Origin: DATLGB01 sp964242305
GTDB taxonomy: Bacteria; Actinomycetota; Thermoleophilia; Solirubrobacterales; Solirubrobacteraceae
Direction: 5' to 3'
NCBI GenBank assembly: GCA_964242305.1
Contig: CAXTBB010000008.1
Span: 1-64,000, forward strand
Length of the DNA: 64,000 nt
Shown: piece by piece, positions 48,011-56,871 of the stretch
How the letters are laid out: every line of letters begins with the position of its first letter
How positions within the stretch are numbered: position 1 is the first letter of the stretch
Made by a program: the position numbers and the translations under genes
The notes under the pieces: model-generated
Told to the model about the DNA's origin: nothing
Database searches by the model: none
The model's input: only the letters and a program-made list of their open reading frames with translations

Positions 48011-50248
48011 ATGTCCGTCCTGGGAGGCTGGGTCCTCGCACCGGTGGTGCTGCTCGCGCTGTGCGCGGGCGCCGGCCTGCTCGCCGAGCGGGCCGCCCGC
48101 GTCGACCTCCCCGGTCCCGCGATCCCCGGCGTCGGCCTCGCCGTCCTGGTCATCGTCGCCGGCCTGCTCACGCTCCTCGACGCGACCGCCGAGCTGGCCA
48201 CCCCGGCCTGCGCCCTCGTCGCCGTCGCCGGCTTCGCTGTCAGCCGCCGGACGCGAGTGGGACTGAGGGGACTGTCCCCTCAGTCCAAGTGGGCGGTGGG
48301 GTGTGGGCTGGGGGCCTATCTGCTGCTGGCGTGGCCGTCGGTTGGATCGGGGCAGGCGTCGGTCGCGGGCTACATCAAGCTCGACGACTCGGCCATCTGG
48401 CTGGGGCTGATCGCGCACGTGATGGAGCACGGGCGCGACATCAGCGGGGTCCCGCCGTCGACGTACCAGCTCGACCTCGTCAACTGGCTCAGCCACGGGT
48501 ATCCGATCGGCGCCTTCACGCCCGTCGGGGTGACGGCGCGGTTGAGCGGCCAGGACTACGCCAACGTCTACCAGCCGGTGATCGCCGTGTACGGCGCGAT
48601 CGCCGCGCTCGGGCTGTCGGCGCTGGTGAAGCCGCTGGTCGGCGGACCGGGCCGAGCGGCGCTGTGCGGGCTGGTGGCGGTGCAGGCGTCGCTCTTCTAC
48701 GGCTACGCGCAGTGGGGCTCGATCAAGGAGATCGCCGCGGTGGCGCTGATCCCGGCGGTGCTCAACGCGCGGCGCTCCGTGCTGCTGGCGGCGGTCGGGG
48801 CCGGCGCGCTGCTGGACGTCTACGGGTCCGGCGGGATCGTGTGGGCGGCGCCGGCGATGGCCGCCGTCGTCCTGCTCGACCGGCGCGTGCTGCGGGCGAT
48901 CGGCGCGGTCGCCGTGGTGGCGATCTGCGCGATCCCGGCCATCGCCGTGCTCGGCGCCGACGCCGGGCAGACCACGGGCGGCTCACCGTCCAACCAGGAG
49001 GACATCGGGAAGCTGATCAAGCCGCTCGACGCGCTGCAGGGCGCGGGGCTGTGGCCGGCGGGCGACTTCCGCTACCCGCCCGACCCGCACTGGATCGCCG
49101 TCGCGCTGGCGGTGATCGGCCTCGTGCTGGCCGCGGCCGGCGTCGCCTTCGCGGTCCGGCGGCGCGCCTGGGAGCTGCCCGCCGCCGTCGCCGTCATCCT
49201 CGTCGCGGCCGCGGCCGGGACGCACTTCGGCGGTCCGTGGATCGACGCGAAGGTGCTCGCCATCACGGCGCCGTTCCTGCTGCTGGCCGCCGCCGTCGGC
49301 GCGCGGCGCGGCGCCGTCGTAGTGCTTCTGGCCGCGCTCGTCTCGACCTGGCTGGTCGCCCGTGACGTCTACGTCACCCCCCGTGACGAGCTGTCCGAGC
49401 TGCGCACGATGGGCAAGGACCTGACCGGCCGGGGCCCGACCCTCGTCCTCAACTACGAGGGCTACGGCACGCGCTACTTCCTCGGGCCGGCGCAGGACGA
49501 GGGCATCACGGACCTGCGCGTCAACAACATCCTCGGTCGCAACGGCCAGTCGTTCCCCGACTACTCGACGGTGGAGGCCGACGACGTCGACCCGCGCGCG
49601 CTGTTCAGCTACCCCGTCATCGTGCGCCGGCGCACGCCGGTGGGCAGCCGCACCCCGAGCGGCTACCAGTCCGTGCACGAGGGCCGGTTCTTCGAGGTCT
49701 GGGAGCGCGACGGCACGCAGCTGCCGACCAACCACATCGGGCTCGGGACGGCGCTCATGCCGGGCGCCCAGCTGACCTGCCGCCAGGCTCGCCAGGACGC
49801 CGAGGGCGCGAGCCGGCTGGTGGCCGCGCCGCGGGTCAACCCGGTCTTCGCCGGCAGCGCGGTCACCCCACACGACGGCCGCACCAGCTTCACCCTCACC
49901 GCGCCACAGGCGGGCGTCTGGCGCGTGTGGGTGGGCGGCAGCGTGCTCGGGCACCTGCGCGTCTCGCTGGACGGTCACGCCGTCGGCAGCGACCGCCACC
50001 AGCTCGACGCCAGCGTCGGCTGGCTGCGCTTCGACGCGCGGCGGCTGGCGGCCGGCTCGCACCGCGTCACGCTCGTCTACGCCCGCGGGACCTGGCGGCC
50101 CGGTCGCGGCACCACCGGCGGCCAGCTCCCGCTCGGTCCGGTTGCCCTCTCGCTGGAGACCCAGCCGCCGCTCGTGCGCATCCCGGCGGCGCAGGTCGAC
50201 CGCCTCTGCGACGGGCGGACCTACGACTGGCTGGACACCTTCAAGTGA
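48011..50248 (+). CDS. Large polytopic membrane protein with C-terminal beta-domain (family A, copy 2)
   Basis: 745 aa, first gene of a six-gene operon. Helices in residues 1-430 with KLDDSAIWLGLIAHVMEHG, WLSHGYPIGAFTPVG, VQASLFYGYAQWGSIKEIA and GLWPAGDFRYPPDP; then RGPTLVLNYEGYGTRYFLGP and a C-terminal beta-domain (HLRVSLDGHAVGSDRHQL, SHRVTLVYARG) ending CDGRTYDWLDTFK. Paralogue of 44357-46747. Residues 84-92 (GLRGLSPQS, in a loop between helices) are encoded exactly by a 27-bp perfect palindrome. Confidence 0.72.
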   Translation: MSVLGGWVLAPVVLLALCAGAGLLAERAARVDLPGPAIPGVGLAVLVIVAGLLTLLDATAELATPACALVAVAGFAVSRRTRVGLRGLSPQSKWAVGCGLGAYLLLAWPSVGSGQASVAGYIKLDDSAIWLGLIAHVMEHGRDISGVPPSTYQLDLVNWLSHGYPIGAFTPVGVTARLSGQDYANVYQPVIAVYGAIAALGLSALVKPLVGGPGRAALCGLVAVQASLFYGYAQWGSIKEIAAVALIPAVLNARRSVLLAAVGAGALLDVYGSGGIVWAAPAMAAVVLLDRRVLRAIGAVAVVAICAIPAIAVLGADAGQTTGGSPSNQEDIGKLIKPLDALQGAGLWPAGDFRYPPDPHWIAVALAVIGLVLAAAGVAFAVRRRAWELPAAVAVILVAAAAGTHFGGPWIDAKVLAITAPFLLLAAAVGARRGAVVVLLAALVSTWLVARDVYVTPRDELSELRTMGKDLTGRGPTLVLNYEGYGTRYFLGPAQDEGITDLRVNNILGRNGQSFPDYSTVEADDVDPRALFSYPVIVRRRTPVGSRTPSGYQSVHEGRFFEVWERDGTQLPTNHIGLGTALMPGAQLTCRQARQDAEGASRLVAAPRVNPVFAGSAVTPHDGRTSFTLTAPQAGVWRVWVGGSVLGHLRVSLDGHAVGSDRHQLDASVGWLRFDARRLAAGSHRVTLVYARGTWRPGRGTTGGQLPLGPVALSLETQPPLVRIPAAQVDRLCDGRTYDWLDTFK
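48260..48286. repeat. 27-bp in-frame palindrome inside a coding sequence
   Basis: GGACTGAGGGGAC (48260-48272) and its exact complement (48274-48286) flank a single T. The 27 bases are nine whole codons (GLRGLSPQS) of the membrane protein gene. Likely an inserted REP-type palindrome. Confidence 0.8.
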
Positions 50249-51375
50249 CCCGGATCGCGCTCGTCTACGACTGCCTGTTCCCCCACACCGTCGGGGGCGC
50301 GGAGCGGTGGTACCGCACCCTCGCGCTGCGGCTGGCCGCCGAGGGCCACGACGTGACCTACGTCACCCTGCGCCAGTGGGACCACGGCGCGGAGGCCGAC
50401 CTGCCGGGCGTCCGCGTGATCACCGCCGGACCGCGGATGGCGCTGTACTCGGGGCCGGGGCAGCGGCGCGTGCTGCCGCCGCTGGTCTTCGGCGCCGGCG
50501 TGCTGTGGCACTTCCTCCGCCACGGCCGCCGCTACGACATCGTCCACACCGCGTCGTTCCCGTACTTCTCGCTGCTCGCACTCGCGCTGGTGCGCCCGCT
50601 GCACGGCTTCCGGCTGATCGTCGACTGGTTCGAGCTGTGGAGCCGCGCGTACTGGCACGACTACCTGGGACCGGTCGGCGGCCGTGTCGGCTGGGCGGTG
50701 CAGGCGCTGTGCCTGCGGGTCCGCCAGCAGGCGTTCGTGTTCGCCCGGGTCACCGAGACGCGGCTGCGCGAGGAGCGCCTGAACGGGACGGTGACGGCGC
50801 TGACCGGCCTCTACGCCGGCCCGCTCGAGCCGCTGGAGCCGCTGCCGCCCAACGACACGGTCGTGTTCGCCGGCCGCCAGATCCCCGAGAAGGGCGCGCC
50901 CGCGGCGGTGGCGGGCGTGGCGGCCGCGCGCAAGCGGCTGCCGGAGCTGCGCGGCACGATCTTCGGCGACGGCCCCGACCGGCCGAAGGTGCTGGCGGCG
51001 CTGACGGACGGCATCGAGGCGCCGGGCTTCGTCGACCACGAGGTGCTGGAGACGAGCATGGCCCGCGCGCTGTGCCTGCTGCACCCGTCCCGGCGCGAGG
51101 GCTACGGGATGGTCGTCGTGGAGGCGGCCGCCATGGGCGTCCCCACCGTCCTCGTCACCCACCCCGACAACGCGGCGACGGAGCTGCTCGAGGACGGCGT
51201 CAACGGGGTGCTGGCCGCGTCCGACGCACCGGAGGACCTGGCCGACGCGATCGTGCGCGTGCACGCCCTCGGGGGCGAGCTGCGCCGGTCGACGGCGGCG
51301 TGGTTCGCGCGCAACGCCGACCGCCTGTCCATGGACGCGTCGCTCGACGTCGTCGCCGAGGCCTACGCGCGATGA
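50245..51375 (+). CDS. GT4 glycosyltransferase
   Basis: 376 aa from GTG 50245 (GTGA overlap). GT-B fold: RIALVYDCLFPHTVGGAERWYRTLALRLAAEGHDVTYVT, DIVHTASFPYFSLLALAL in the acceptor half; NDTVVFAGRQIPEKGAPAAVAGVAA, RGTIFGDGPDRPKVLAAL and REGYGMVVVEAAAMG (E-x7-E) in the donor half. Sugar unknown. Works at the cytoplasmic membrane face in the same operon as the flippase. Confidence 0.9.
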   Translation: MTRIALVYDCLFPHTVGGAERWYRTLALRLAAEGHDVTYVTLRQWDHGAEADLPGVRVITAGPRMALYSGPGQRRVLPPLVFGAGVLWHFLRHGRRYDIVHTASFPYFSLLALALVRPLHGFRLIVDWFELWSRAYWHDYLGPVGGRVGWAVQALCLRVRQQAFVFARVTETRLREERLNGTVTALTGLYAGPLEPLEPLPPNDTVVFAGRQIPEKGAPAAVAGVAAARKRLPELRGTIFGDGPDRPKVLAALTDGIEAPGFVDHEVLETSMARALCLLHPSRREGYGMVVVEAAAMGVPTVLVTHPDNAATELLEDGVNGVLAASDAPEDLADAIVRVHALGGELRRSTAAWFARNADRLSMDASLDVVAEAYAR

Positions 51376-52358
51376 GGGTCCTGCTGGTCGGGCCCGGCCA
51401 CGACGACTTCCTCGTCGACGGGCTCATCCACGGCCTGCGGGAGGAGCTCGGCGCGGACTTCGTCGAGGTCCCCCGCGCCGATCACCTGTACCTCGGCCAC
51501 CCGCCCGAGCGGCTCAAGCGCCTGCACGGGATGGGCTTCACGCTGTCGGCTCTGCTGGAGCAGGACGCCGACCGCGACCGCGCCCTCTACCGGGCGGTGG
51601 ACGGCGCGTTCGACCTCGTCGTCTTCGCCGACATCTGGCGCTGCTTCGGCCAGTTCGTGCAATGGATGCCGCCGCTGCGCGCGGCCGGCGTCCCGCTCGC
51701 GGTGATCGACTCGGGCGACCGCATCGAGCCGTACCCGTACTCGGGCCTGTGGTGGCGCGTGCGGCATTGGTGGCTGCTGCCCCGCGCGCACACCCGCACC
51801 ACGTTCTTCAAGCGCGAGGTCACGCCCTGGACCGCGTGGTTCCGGACCTTCCTGACCGTGCCCGGGCCGCTGGCCAGCCGCTTCGTCCTGCGCGACACGC
51901 TGCCGATCTCGTTCTCGATCCCGGCGGCGCAGATCGTCGCCGTGCCGCCGGAGAAGACCAAGGACTTCCCCGCGCACGTCGTCGACCCCGAGGTCGCCGC
52001 GCGGGTCGGGGCGCAGACGCGGTACGCGTTCGACGACGCGGGCGCCTACCACGCCGACCTGCGCGCCTCCCGCTTCGGCGTCACCACCAAGAAGGCCGGC
52101 TGGGACGCGCTGCGCCACTACGAGATCGCGGCCGCCGGCGCCGTCCCCTGCTTCCGCGACCTCGACCGCAAGCCGGCGACGTGCGCGCCGCACGGCCTGG
52201 ACCGCAGCAACTGCGTGATCTACCGCGACGCCGACGACCTGCTCGCCCAGACCGCGCGGGTCGATTACGGCGCACTGCAGGCGGGCGCGCTGGCCTGGGC
52301 CCGCGCCAACACCACCGTCGTGCGCGCCCGGGCGCTGCTGGCGGCCTGCGGGCTGTGA
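51372..52358 (+). CDS. Putative glycosyltransferase (GT1/DUF3880-like layout)
   Basis: 328 aa from ATG 51372 (ATGA overlap). RVLLVGPGHDDFLVDGLIHGLREEL opens a Rossmann-like half; FDLVVFADIWRCFGQFVQW and PLAVIDSGDRIEPYPY follow. The last third has KKAGWDALRHYEIAAAGAVPCFRDLDRKPATCAPHGLD, which resembles the donor-site end of exostosin-like or DUF3880 glycosyltransferases. Assignment is tentative, from this segment and the operon. Confidence 0.6.
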   Translation: MRVLLVGPGHDDFLVDGLIHGLREELGADFVEVPRADHLYLGHPPERLKRLHGMGFTLSALLEQDADRDRALYRAVDGAFDLVVFADIWRCFGQFVQWMPPLRAAGVPLAVIDSGDRIEPYPYSGLWWRVRHWWLLPRAHTRTTFFKREVTPWTAWFRTFLTVPGPLASRFVLRDTLPISFSIPAAQIVAVPPEKTKDFPAHVVDPEVAARVGAQTRYAFDDAGAYHADLRASRFGVTTKKAGWDALRHYEIAAAGAVPCFRDLDRKPATCAPHGLDRSNCVIYRDADDLLAQTARVDYGALQAGALAWARANTTVVRARALLAACGL

Positions 52359-53803
52359 GCCAGGACGCGCTCACCGCCCCCGACGCGGGCGACAAGACCA
52401 TCCGCGGCGGCAGCCTGCGCGCCGTCGCCAACGTCGTCGGCGTCCTCACCGGCGCCGTCAGCGCCCCGCTCGTCGTCCACCACCTCGGCGTCGACGCCTA
52501 CGGCAAGCTCGCACTGGTCAACTCGATCGTCTTCGTCGCCACCGCTTTGAGCGAGGGCGGGCTGACCCAGGTCGCATTGCGCCGCTACGCGTCGTCGGAG
52601 GCGAGCGAGCAGCGCGTGCTGATCGCGGCGCTGCTCGGGCTGCGCGTCGTCCTCACCGCCGTGGCGACGGTGATCGCGCTCGGCTTCGCGGTCGTCGCCG
52701 GCTACCCGACCGTCGTCATCGGCGGTGTCGCGCTGGGCATGGTCGCCCTGCTGTTCAACGTCATCTGGGGGACGCAGTTGACGATCCTGCTCGCGCGGCT
52801 GCGCCTGACCGCCGTGGCCGGGATCGAGATCCTGCGCGCGCTGGCCACCACCGCGCTGTTCCTCGTCCTGGTGCTCGCCGGTGCCGAGCTCGCGCCCTTC
52901 TACGTCGTCGCGCCGAGCGCCGCCATCATCACCTTCCTGGCCACGACCTACGCCGTGCGCGGCCAGGTCCCGCTGCGGCCGCGCTACGACCGCCAGCGCT
53001 GGCGGGCCCTGTTGAAGGAGACGGCGCTCTACGCGGCGGCGACCGCACTCGGCTCGATCTACTTCCAGCTCGCCCTCGTCATCACGTCCGTGCTCACCAA
53101 CGACCGCGAGACGGGCCTGTACGCGATCGCGTTCCGCATCGTCGAGCTGGCCAACGGCGTGCCGTGGGTGCTGGCCGGCTCGGTCTTCCCGATCTTCGCC
53201 CACGCCGCCGTCAACGACGAGGAGCGGCTGCGCTACGCGCTCGGCCGCGTCACCGAGGTGTGCCTGCTGGTCGGCGGCTTCACCACTGTGGGCGTGCTGC
53301 TCGGCGCGGAGTTCGGCATCCACCTCGTCGCCGGCAAGGAGGGGGCGGAGGCGGCCGGCGTCCTGCGCCTCACGGCGATCGGGTTGATCGCCACGTACCT
53401 GGTTGCGGCGTGGAGCCTGCTGCTCGCATCGCGGGAGCGCTTCGGCCTGCTGCTGCGCATCAACGCGGTGGTGTTCGCGCTGGCGATCGCGCTCAGCTTC
53501 GTGCTGGTCCCGCTGCTCGGCGCGGACGGCTCGGGGATCGTGACGGCGACGCTCGAGATCCTGCTGGCGACGTTCTACGCGCGGGCGCTGTGGCGGGAGC
53601 TGCCCGGGCTGCGCGCCGGCCTCGACGTCGTCCCCAAGCTGCTGGCGGCGATAGCCGTCGCGGCGGCGGTCGGCGTCCCGCTGCTGGCGGTGTCCTCGCT
53701 GGTCGCCGCCGTCGCCGGTCTCGCCGCCTACACGCTGGTGCTGCTGGTCACGGGCGCCGTCCCGCCCGAGGTGCGCCAGGCGCTACAACGCTCACGGCCG
53801 TGA
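52355..53803 (+). CDS. Oligosaccharide flippase (Wzx/RfbX type)
   Basis: 482 aa from GTG 52355 (GTGA overlap), about 14 helices. IRGGSLRAVANVVGVLTGAVSAPLVVHHLGVDAYGKLALVNSIV is the typical polysaccharide-biosynthesis (RfbX) entry; TGLYAIAFRIVELANGVPWVLAGSVFPIFA and GKEGAEAAGVLRLTAIGLIATYL follow. It should translocate a lipid-linked oligosaccharide made by the enzymes of the same operon. Confidence 0.88.
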   Translation: MSQDALTAPDAGDKTIRGGSLRAVANVVGVLTGAVSAPLVVHHLGVDAYGKLALVNSIVFVATALSEGGLTQVALRRYASSEASEQRVLIAALLGLRVVLTAVATVIALGFAVVAGYPTVVIGGVALGMVALLFNVIWGTQLTILLARLRLTAVAGIEILRALATTALFLVLVLAGAELAPFYVVAPSAAIITFLATTYAVRGQVPLRPRYDRQRWRALLKETALYAAATALGSIYFQLALVITSVLTNDRETGLYAIAFRIVELANGVPWVLAGSVFPIFAHAAVNDEERLRYALGRVTEVCLLVGGFTTVGVLLGAEFGIHLVAGKEGAEAAGVLRLTAIGLIATYLVAAWSLLLASRERFGLLLRINAVVFALAIALSFVLVPLLGADGSGIVTATLEILLATFYARALWRELPGLRAGLDVVPKLLAAIAVAAAVGVPLLAVSSLVAAVAGLAAYTLVLLVTGAVPPEVRQALQRSRP

Positions 53804-54474
53804 CGATCTCCGTCTGCACCGCGGTCTATCGCGCCCACCCCGCGCCCAACGTGGCCACCCTCGCCGTCGCGCCCCACGAGCTGGTCGTCGCCCTCAACGG
53901 CATCTCCGCGCCCGATGCCGGCGTCCCCGACGGCGTGCGGACGGTGTCGCTGGAGACCAACCGCGGCGTCGCGCCGGGCTGGAACGCCGCGGCGCGGGCG
54001 GCGTCGGGGGACGTCCTCGTGTTCGCCAACGACGACGTCGAGCTCGGCCCGGGCGCGCTGGATCGCCTCGCCGCCGTGCTGGCCGAGCGACCGGACGCCG
54101 GCGTGGTCGGGCCGGTGGGCGCGCGCTGGGACCGGCAGCGCTGGGAGCACGCCGGCTTCGTGCACGCCGACGACGCCGAGGAGTGCGACATCGTCAGCGG
54201 CTTCCTGTTCGCCGTGCGGCGCACCGACTGGGAGGCGGTCGGCGGCTTCGACGAGGCCTACGCGCCCGCCTCGTGGGAGGAGGTCGACTTCAACCTTGCC
54301 GTCCAGGCGCGCGGCCTGAAGTCGTTTGCGGTCGGCGGCGTCGAGGTCGCGCACGAGTGGGGCATCTCGGCCAAGCAGCCGCCGTGGCGGACGATCCGCT
54401 GGGGCGGCCGGCGCGAGCTGCTGTGGTCCATCCACCGCCGCAACCGCCGGCACTTCCTGGCCAAGTGGGCATGA
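53800..54474 (+). CDS. GT2 glycosyltransferase
   Basis: 224 aa from GTG 53800 (GTGA overlap). TISVCTAVYRAHPAPNVATLAV, LETNRGVAPGWNAAARAASGDVLVFANDDVELGPG, then ECDIVSGFLFAVRRTDWEAVGGFDEAYAPASWEEVDFNLAV. A compact single-domain GT-A enzyme; FANDDV supplies the metal-binding acidic pair. Sugar unknown. Confidence 0.87.
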   Translation: MTISVCTAVYRAHPAPNVATLAVAPHELVVALNGISAPDAGVPDGVRTVSLETNRGVAPGWNAAARAASGDVLVFANDDVELGPGALDRLAAVLAERPDAGVVGPVGARWDRQRWEHAGFVHADDAEECDIVSGFLFAVRRTDWEAVGGFDEAYAPASWEEVDFNLAVQARGLKSFAVGGVEVAHEWGISAKQPPWRTIRWGGRRELLWSIHRRNRRHFLAKWA

Positions 54475-55043
54475 AGGCGATCGCGTCGCTGGGCATCGGC
54501 CCGCACGAGCGCCTGCTCAAGCTGGCCGCGCGGTCCTTCCGGCCGTTCGCCGATCGCCACGGCTACGACCTGCACCTGCACACGGAGGCGGTCGACGGCA
54601 CGCGGCCGGCGCCGTGGTCGAAGATCCCCATCCTGCTCGACCTGCTCGAGCGCTACGAGCGCGTGCTGTGGCTGGACTCCGACCTCGTGATCGTCGACGG
54701 GCGCGAGGACGTCCCGGCCACGGACTTCATGGCGCTCGTCGACCACCCCGGGCTGACGCCGAACACCGGTGTGTGGATGGTGACACCGCAGGCGCGCGCG
54801 TTCCTCGACCTCGTGTGGCAGCAGGAGGACCTGATCGACCACCGCTGGTGGGAGAACGCCGCCGTCTGCCGGCTGCTCGAGCAGGACGACTGGCACGAGC
54901 GAACCGACTGGCTCGACCCGGCGTGGAACGTCATCCCCGACGCGCCGCCGGTCGCCCACCCGCGCATCCGCCACTACCCGGGCTACAAGCCGCGGACCCG
55001 GGCTGCGTTCATGGCCCGCGACCTGCTGCTGCGCCGGCGATGA
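54471..55043 (+). CDS. GT34-like glycosyltransferase
   Basis: 190 aa from ATG 54471 (ATGA overlap). ADRHGYDLHLHTEAV, APWSKIPILLDLLERYERVLWLDSDLVIVDG (DxD in LDSD), NTGVWMVTPQARAFLDLVWQQE and WWENAAVCRLLEQDD match the galactosyltransferase GMA12/MNN10 (GT34) pattern. No membrane segment. Small for the family, so probably the bare catalytic domain. Confidence 0.78.
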   Translation: MKAIASLGIGPHERLLKLAARSFRPFADRHGYDLHLHTEAVDGTRPAPWSKIPILLDLLERYERVLWLDSDLVIVDGREDVPATDFMALVDHPGLTPNTGVWMVTPQARAFLDLVWQQEDLIDHRWWENAAVCRLLEQDDWHERTDWLDPAWNVIPDAPPVAHPRIRHYPGYKPRTRAAFMARDLLLRRR

Positions 55044-56080
55044 GGATCGGCATCGACGCCCGCGCCGCGCACGAGGAGCGCGGCGGCCGCGGGACGATGG
55101 TGCGCGAGCTGCTGCTGGCGCTCGGTCGCTCGGACGCCGACCATCGCTTCGACCTCGTCGCCCGCACGCCCTGGGACGTCCCGCTCGACGAGCGCTTCAC
55201 CTGGCGCCGGCTCGACCGTCCCGACCCGGCCTGGAACGTCGCCGCCGGCGCCACCGCGCACCGCCACGCGGACGTCTTCCTGTCCACCAACTCCTACCTG
55301 ACCACCTGGTTCACGCGCGTCCCGACGGTGACGATCGTGTGCGACCTGGTCGCCTTCGACGACGCGCTTGCGCCGCAGAAGCGCGCGCGGGCGATCGAGC
55401 GGGCGACGCTGCCGCTCGCGGTCCGCCGGTCGGCCGCCCTGACCGCCATCTCGCAGGCCACCGCCGACGACCTCGTCCGCCGCTTCCCGCGCGCCGCCGG
55501 CAAGACGACGGTGACGCTGCTGGCCGCCGACGCCGCCTTCGCGGCGCAGGACGGCGAGGCCGCCGACCTCGGCGTCCCCTATGTCCTCGCCGTGGGGACG
55601 CTCGAGCCGCGCAAGAACCTCCCGCGGCTGATCGAGGCGTTCGCCCGGCTGGACACCAAGCACGAGCTGGTCCTGGTCGGCGGGCTCGGGTGGGACACGG
55701 CGGAGACGGAGGCGGCCATCGCCGGGGCCGAGCGCGTCCGCCGGCTCGGCCACGTCGGCGACGCCGAGCTGCGCGCGCTCTACCGCGGCGCCGCGCTGTT
55801 CGCCTACCCGTCGTTGTACGAGGGCTTCGGCCTGCCGGTGCTGGAGGCGATGGCGGCCGGCGCGCCCGTGCTGACCAGCAGCGTCTCCTCCCTGCCCGAG
55901 GTCGGCGGGGACGCCGCGTTCTACTGCGATCCGCTCGACGTGGCGTCGATCCGGGACGGCCTGGCCCGCGGGCTCGCCGAGGGCGCGTCGCGGGTGGCGG
56001 CGGGCCGGGCGCGCGCCGCGACGTTTTCGTGGGACCGCTACGCGGCGGAGACGCTCGCGGTGCTGCGCGGCGTCAGGTAG
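55040..56080 (+). CDS. GT4 glycosyltransferase
   Basis: 346 aa from ATG 55040 (ATGA overlap), last gene of the 48011-56080 operon. RIGIDARAAHEERGGRGTMVRELLLAL, AISQATADDLVRRFP, VLAVGTLEPRKNLPRLIEAFARL and YEGFGLPVLEAMAAG (E-x7-E), closing with SWDRYAAETLAVL. Mannosyltransferase-like GT4. Its last 43 bp overlap the convergent FkbM gene. Confidence 0.92.
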   Translation: MRIGIDARAAHEERGGRGTMVRELLLALGRSDADHRFDLVARTPWDVPLDERFTWRRLDRPDPAWNVAAGATAHRHADVFLSTNSYLTTWFTRVPTVTIVCDLVAFDDALAPQKRARAIERATLPLAVRRSAALTAISQATADDLVRRFPRAAGKTTVTLLAADAAFAAQDGEAADLGVPYVLAVGTLEPRKNLPRLIEAFARLDTKHELVLVGGLGWDTAETEAAIAGAERVRRLGHVGDAELRALYRGAALFAYPSLYEGFGLPVLEAMAAGAPVLTSSVSSLPEVGGDAAFYCDPLDVASIRDGLARGLAEGASRVAAGRARAATFSWDRYAAETLAVLRGVR

Positions 56081-56850
56081 GCCCAGCGCATCAGCTCGGG
56101 CCGGTACTCGTCGAGCAGGACGCGACGCTCGGCGTCGGGCAGGTCGGCCAGCTCCGGAACGCGCACGTCGTGACGGGGTGCCTCCTCGATCAGCGCCAGG
56201 TCGTGGGTGGGCCGGAAGCGCTCAGTGATCGTGTCCGTGATGGTCGGGTCGACGAAGTCGTGCAGCTCGACCAGGATCGGCCAGCCGGTGAGGACCGGTG
56301 CCGCCGCGGGGTCCAGCAGCGTGCGCTCGTAGCCCTCGCAGTCACACAGCAGGACGGTGCCGGCGGCGGGGAACTCCTCCAGCGAGGCGGGCGTGCACGC
56401 CTCGCGCACCTCGACGCGCCCGGCCACGCCGTTGAGCTCGGCCAGCGCCGCGCACCGCGTCCGCGCGCGGTCGTCGAGGTCGTACGCGTAGACGGTGGCG
56501 CCGGGCAGCGCGACGGCGAGGCCGACCGCGTAGTAGCCCTCCGCGCAGCCGACGTCGACCACCACGTGCGGCGCGGCCGCGATCCAGTCCTCGACGGCCG
56601 GACGCAGCTCCAGCTCGTAGGCGCCGACCAGCTTGGCGACGAGGTAGTCCGTGCCGCCGTCGGCGGCGTCGCCCGGATAGCGCAGCCCGGCCAGCGGACC
56701 GTGGCGGACCGTCGGCCCGTGGGCAGCGAGGTAGGCCGCGGTCGGCTCCTGCAGCTGCGCCGTCCGGCGTCCCGTCGCCCAGCGCTCGTGCGCTCGCTTG
56801 GCGCCGGCGGGAAGGACGCGCGCGGCGACGCGGCGAGCGAGGGTGGCCAT
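56038..56850 (-). CDS. FkbM-family SAM methyltransferase
   Basis: 270 aa from ATG 56850. APHVVVDVGCAEGYYAVGLAVALPGATVYAYDLD (motif I and II), AGRVEVREACTPASLEEF and TVLLCDCEGYERTLLDPA, the FkbM-type C-E-G-Y/x-E motif. Probably O-methylates a sugar or lipid head in the surrounding glycan pathway. Only 21 bp separate it from the divergent methyltransferase gene. Confidence 0.82.
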   Translation of the reverse strand: MATLARRVAARVLPAGAKRAHERWATGRRTAQLQEPTAAYLAAHGPTVRHGPLAGLRYPGDAADGGTDYLVAKLVGAYELELRPAVEDWIAAAPHVVVDVGCAEGYYAVGLAVALPGATVYAYDLDDRARTRCAALAELNGVAGRVEVREACTPASLEEFPAAGTVLLCDCEGYERTLLDPAAAPVLTGWPILVELHDFVDPTITDTITERFRPTHDLALIEEAPRHDVRVPELADLPDAERRVLLDEYRPELMRWAYLTPRSTASVSAA

Positions 56851-56855
56851 CGCCG

Positions 56856-56861
56856 TAGTGT
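56856..56861 (+). promoter_or_regulatory. -10 element (TAGTGT)
   Basis: TAGTGT, 10 nt before ATG 56872, in the 21-bp divergent intergenic region. Confidence 0.4.
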
Positions 56862-56871
56862 GGCGCTCCTG

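Noticed and set aside
48011..48300. Frameshift or pseudogene at the palindrome in the membrane protein gene
   Set aside because: The 27 bp are a multiple of three and the frame continues to a normal C-terminus with landmarks shared with the paralogue.
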